Below are positions 5,899 through 8,045 of a DNA stretch of 8,045 nt, one piece after another. This stretch comes from Balneolaceae bacterium (GTDB lineage: Bacteria; Bacteroidota; Rhodothermia; Balneolales; Balneolaceae). The DNA lies in NCBI GenBank assembly GCA_021767245.1, contig JAASTO010000118.1, positions 1 through 8,045 of the forward strand, in the 5' to 3' direction. Position 1 is the first letter of the stretch. Every line of letters begins with the position of its first letter. The notes below the pieces were generated by a model that saw only the letters and a list, made by a program, of their open reading frames with translations, had not been told where the DNA came from and did not search any database. The position numbers and the translations under genes are program-made.

Positions 5899-6071
5899 AT
5901 CATAGCACTTCTTTCGGGTAAAAAGACGTGCCGTATTCAGTTTTATGTTTCATTTATCTCAACAAGATAGGATCGTAGTACCCGGCTGTTAATGCCAGGA
6001 ATAACTTCGACCATTTGAGATCTGAAACTATTTACCCGCCAAACCCTAATTAAAACTAACATTTCATATCC
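5899..6071 (+). other. Long leader between the cobalamin aptamer and btuB
   Basis: These 173 bases contain no supported gene, no U-tract terminator and no Shine-Dalgarno site; the start codon is preceded by an AT-rich stretch ending CATTTCATATCC. Besides the hairpin at 5905-5931, TTTACCCG (6031-6038) and AGATCTGA (6018-6025) are complementary to parts of the upstream RNA and are candidate switching sequences. Confidence 0.6.
5905..5931 (+). promoter_or_regulatory. Hairpin just downstream of the cobalamin aptamer (P13-like / expression platform candidate)
   Basis: GCAC (5905-5908) pairs with GTGC (5928-5931) and TCTTT (5910-5914) with AAAGA (5922-5926), with one mismatch between, leaving the loop CGGGTAA. 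It lies six bases after helix P1, where class-I cobalamin riboswitches usually carry the P13 hairpin that docks with L5. The loop is complementary to 6031-6038. There is no T-tract, so it is not an intrinsic terminator. Confidence 0.5.
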
Positions 6072-7916
6072 ATGAAGTACCTACTTACTACGATATTAAT
6101 ACTATTGGCGGTATCACAAACCATAAACGCACAAGTTGCAGACACACTTGATCTCGGTGAAGTGGTGATCACAGCTTCCAAAACGCAAACCTCAGAAAGA
6201 GAAACCACCAAACCGGTAACGACTATCACCCAGGCGGAAATCCAGAAAGCTCCCGGTCTTTCAGTTTCGGAATTGTTGAACAGACAAACCGGTATCATGA
6301 TCAATGGAGCGGGATCAAGTCCGGGAAAGGATAAATCTGTGTATTTGCGGGGAGCCGCGACTCAATATACCCTGATACTCATCGATGGTTTTCCGGTAAC
6401 AGACCCATCGAGTGAAGGAGGCGCTTTTGACCTCAGGTTATTGTCACTTGAAAATGTGGAACGCATTGAGATCGTAAAGGGAAGTATGAGTACCCTGTAC
6501 GGTTCTGATGCCATAGCCGGAGTGATCAATATCATTACCAAAAAACCGGAAAATGGTCTGCTGAATGCCAATGCAAAAATGGCGATCGGCTCCTATCAAA
6601 CCAATGAACTCTCGCTGGGCCTCAATGGCTCGGGCAAAGTGGCTTCCTATAACGTCAACTTCTCCCGTTCTTTTACAAAGGGGATATCTGAAGCAGAAGG
6701 AGAGGATTTTCTGAAAGACGGTTACGAACGATATGTGGGTTCAGCAGAGCTTAACATAGATCTGACCGAAGGCTTCACTTTAATCCCATTCCTGAATTAT
6801 TCGAATTATACGGGAGATTACGACGCAGGAGCATTTGCTGACGCAGAGAATACCTATGAAGCCGATCTTGTGAACACAGGAATGCGTTTCAGGTACCAAA
6901 CAGATCAATTTGAGTTAAAGGGAGCCGGTACCATCACGGATACCGAACGCAAATTTACGGATGATTTTGGTGTGTTCAACCCTCAAGCCACTCTTTGGAA
7001 TAATGATGTGTATGGTGTGTATTCATTCACTGATCAAGTGAGGTTTCTTGCCGGGTTTAACTATCAGGACCTGGCTTTTAAACTGGATGGAATTGATGAA
7101 GGAAGTTCGATCATCAGTCCCTATGCCACACTGTATCTTGGAACCGGATTTGGTTTGAATACTGAGCTGGGATTAAGGCTCAACAAGCATTCCGAATACG
7201 GATCGAACTGGAGCTTTAATCTGTCTCCGGTCTATAACCTGACGGAAGAATTCAAAGTATTGACTTCCCTCAGCTCAGGTTTTAAGGCACCTACTTTGAA
7301 TGAACTATTCGGCCCATTCGGTTCAAATCCCGACCTTGAGCCACAAACCAGCCTGACCTTTGATGCCGGACTGGAATACAGGTCTTCCACAAGTGGATTA
7401 AGTGCCGGTGTGAATTATTTTATACGATCGGTGGAGCAGCTCATTTCTTACGATAGTTCTGTTGGGTATGTCAACGTAAATGAGCAAAATGATTCCGGGT
7501 TGGAAGTGACGGGTTCCTACACCTGGCCGGATACGAGGGTCAACCTGTACTACAATTACCTGGATGGAGCGATCACACAGGAAGGGGAAGAATTTGACAA
7601 TCTGATCCGTCGTCCTGATCACAGTTTTGGCTGGGGCATCCAGCAAAACATCGGGACAGATCTAATGGTGGACCTGCATGGAAAATTTATTGGAGAACGG
7701 GAAGATCTGTACTTCAATATGTCAACCTTTCAAAATGAAACCGTAGAGCTCGAAAGTTATGTGATGTTGAATATTTCCATGAATTATGAGTTACCGGAAT
7801 TCAATGCAAGCGTATTCGCTTCCCTTAACAACTTATTGGATGCTTCATATCAGGAAGTATATGGGTTCAATACACCCGGGGTTAACTTCAAGGCAGGTAT
7901 CAGGCTTGATCTATGA
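6072..7916 (+). CDS. btuB: BtuB-type TonB-dependent outer-membrane cobalamin receptor
   Basis: This 614-residue outer-membrane protein should import cobalamin using TonB/proton-motive force. A Sec signal peptide spans residues 1-20 (cleavage after INA). A TonB-box-like LGEVVITAS lies at 28-36. The plug domain runs from about 45 to 157 with its usual blocks: SELLNRQTG, VYLRGAATQYTLILIDG, and VERIEIVKGSMSTLYGSDAIAGVINIIT (split here across 129-156). A 22-strand-type barrel follows, including the FKAPTLNELFG/NPDLEPQ segment near 402-424 and a final antiparallel strand ending in Leu. There is no N-terminal carboxypeptidase-like domain, so it is not SusC-type. The length equals that of E. coli BtuB as I recall it. 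The cobalamin riboswitch directly upstream is the best evidence for the substrate. No btuFCD genes follow within the window. Receptor class is certain; cobalamin specificity is strongly inferred. Confidence 0.93.
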   Translation: MKYLLTTILILLAVSQTINAQVADTLDLGEVVITASKTQTSERETTKPVTTITQAEIQKAPGLSVSELLNRQTGIMINGAGSSPGKDKSVYLRGAATQYTLILIDGFPVTDPSSEGGAFDLRLLSLENVERIEIVKGSMSTLYGSDAIAGVINIITKKPENGLLNANAKMAIGSYQTNELSLGLNGSGKVASYNVNFSRSFTKGISEAEGEDFLKDGYERYVGSAELNIDLTEGFTLIPFLNYSNYTGDYDAGAFADAENTYEADLVNTGMRFRYQTDQFELKGAGTITDTERKFTDDFGVFNPQATLWNNDVYGVYSFTDQVRFLAGFNYQDLAFKLDGIDEGSSIISPYATLYLGTGFGLNTELGLRLNKHSEYGSNWSFNLSPVYNLTEEFKVLTSLSSGFKAPTLNELFGPFGSNPDLEPQTSLTFDAGLEYRSSTSGLSAGVNYFIRSVEQLISYDSSVGYVNVNEQNDSGLEVTGSYTWPDTRVNLYYNYLDGAITQEGEEFDNLIRRPDHSFGWGIQQNIGTDLMVDLHGKFIGEREDLYFNMSTFQNETVELESYVMLNISMNYELPEFNASVFASLNNLLDASYQEVYGFNTPGVNFKAGIRLDL

Positions 7917-7950
7917 TCGGTAGGTCTTGAGTTTTCTGAATCTTAAATAG

Positions 7951-8045
7951 AATATAATTTGACAAATATATATCAACAAAAATATAGTTGTAATTGATAT
8001 AATTATTGTCAAAATTAACAATAAAAATATTTATAAATATAATTC
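7951..8045. repeat. AT-rich intergenic end with nested inverted repeats and a palindrome
   Basis: Only 11 of these 95 bases are G or C. An outer pair TTTGACAA (7958-7965) / TTGTCAAA (8006-8013) encloses an inner pair TATATCAA (7969-7976) / TTGATATA (7994-8001), giving a 56-base imperfect dyad. ATATTTATAAATAT (8027-8040) is a perfect 14-bp palindrome. On the plus strand TTGACA (7959-7964) with TATAGT 18 bases later is a possible promoter for a gene beyond the window. No clear terminator for btuB is visible between its stop and this region. Confidence 0.6.

Noticed and set aside
5945..5992. 15-codon upstream open frame in the btuB leader
   Set aside because: It has no ribosome-binding context and no sign of being a regulatory leader peptide; short frames of this length are common by chance.
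5943..6062. 39-codon minus-strand open frame antisense to the btuB leader
   Set aside because: The translation has no recognisable family and lies against the riboswitch expression platform; treated as chance.
6056..7646. Minus-strand open frames inside btuB
   Set aside because: They are antisense to a clear receptor gene and show no family features.

Overview
The window looks like a piece of a Gram-negative chromosome from the Bacteroidota/Balneolota/Rhodothermota group. Several things suggest this. There is a TonB-dependent outer-membrane receptor, there are exported hydrolases with signal peptides, and no start codon has a recognisable Shine-Dalgarno sequence. One candidate promoter also fits the Bacteroidota TTTG / TAnnTTTG layout. 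Base composition is moderate by eye, apart from a very AT-rich right end. The phylum is inferred, not shown. I see no mobile element, CRISPR array, tRNA or rRNA.

Layout, left to right. Positions 1-747 hold the C-terminal part of an S10 serine carboxypeptidase-like protein (+), followed by a strong hairpin terminator shared with the convergent small DMT/DUF486 membrane protein (-, 795-1151). Next comes a CspA-family cold-shock protein (-, 1283-1492) with its own terminator. Then four genes all lie on the minus strand. In transcription order they are a membrane-anchored amidase-signature enzyme (5531-3861), a 2H phosphoesterase whose start overlaps the amidase stop by ATGA (3864-3175), a VOC/glyoxalase-fold metalloprotein (3115-2621), and an exported S1/P1 zinc nuclease with all nine expected metal ligands (2559-1780). 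The gaps after the 2H and VOC genes are about 60 bp. The set could be one operon, but a near-consensus sigma70-type promoter lies just before the VOC gene.

The 540-bp divergent region 5532-6071 holds a candidate amidase promoter on the minus strand. On the plus strand it holds a complete cobalamin riboswitch (about 5699-5898) with a candidate promoter placed so that transcription would begin at helix P1. The riboswitch leads into a 614-codon TonB-dependent receptor of BtuB type (6072-7916). This is a textbook pairing: when cobalamin is plentiful the RNA should repress synthesis of the outer-membrane cobalamin importer. The roughly 180-nt stretch between aptamer and start codon has no U-tract terminator and no Shine-Dalgarno site. 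It does contain a hairpin whose loop is complementary over 8 nt to a site shortly before the start codon, so the switching mechanism there is the most interesting open question in the window.

The last ~95 bases are about 88% A+T and carry nested inverted repeats and a 14-bp palindrome. I see no wholly novel multi-gene system. The notable items are the riboswitch leader, the amidase/2H coupled pair and the AT-rich palindromic end.
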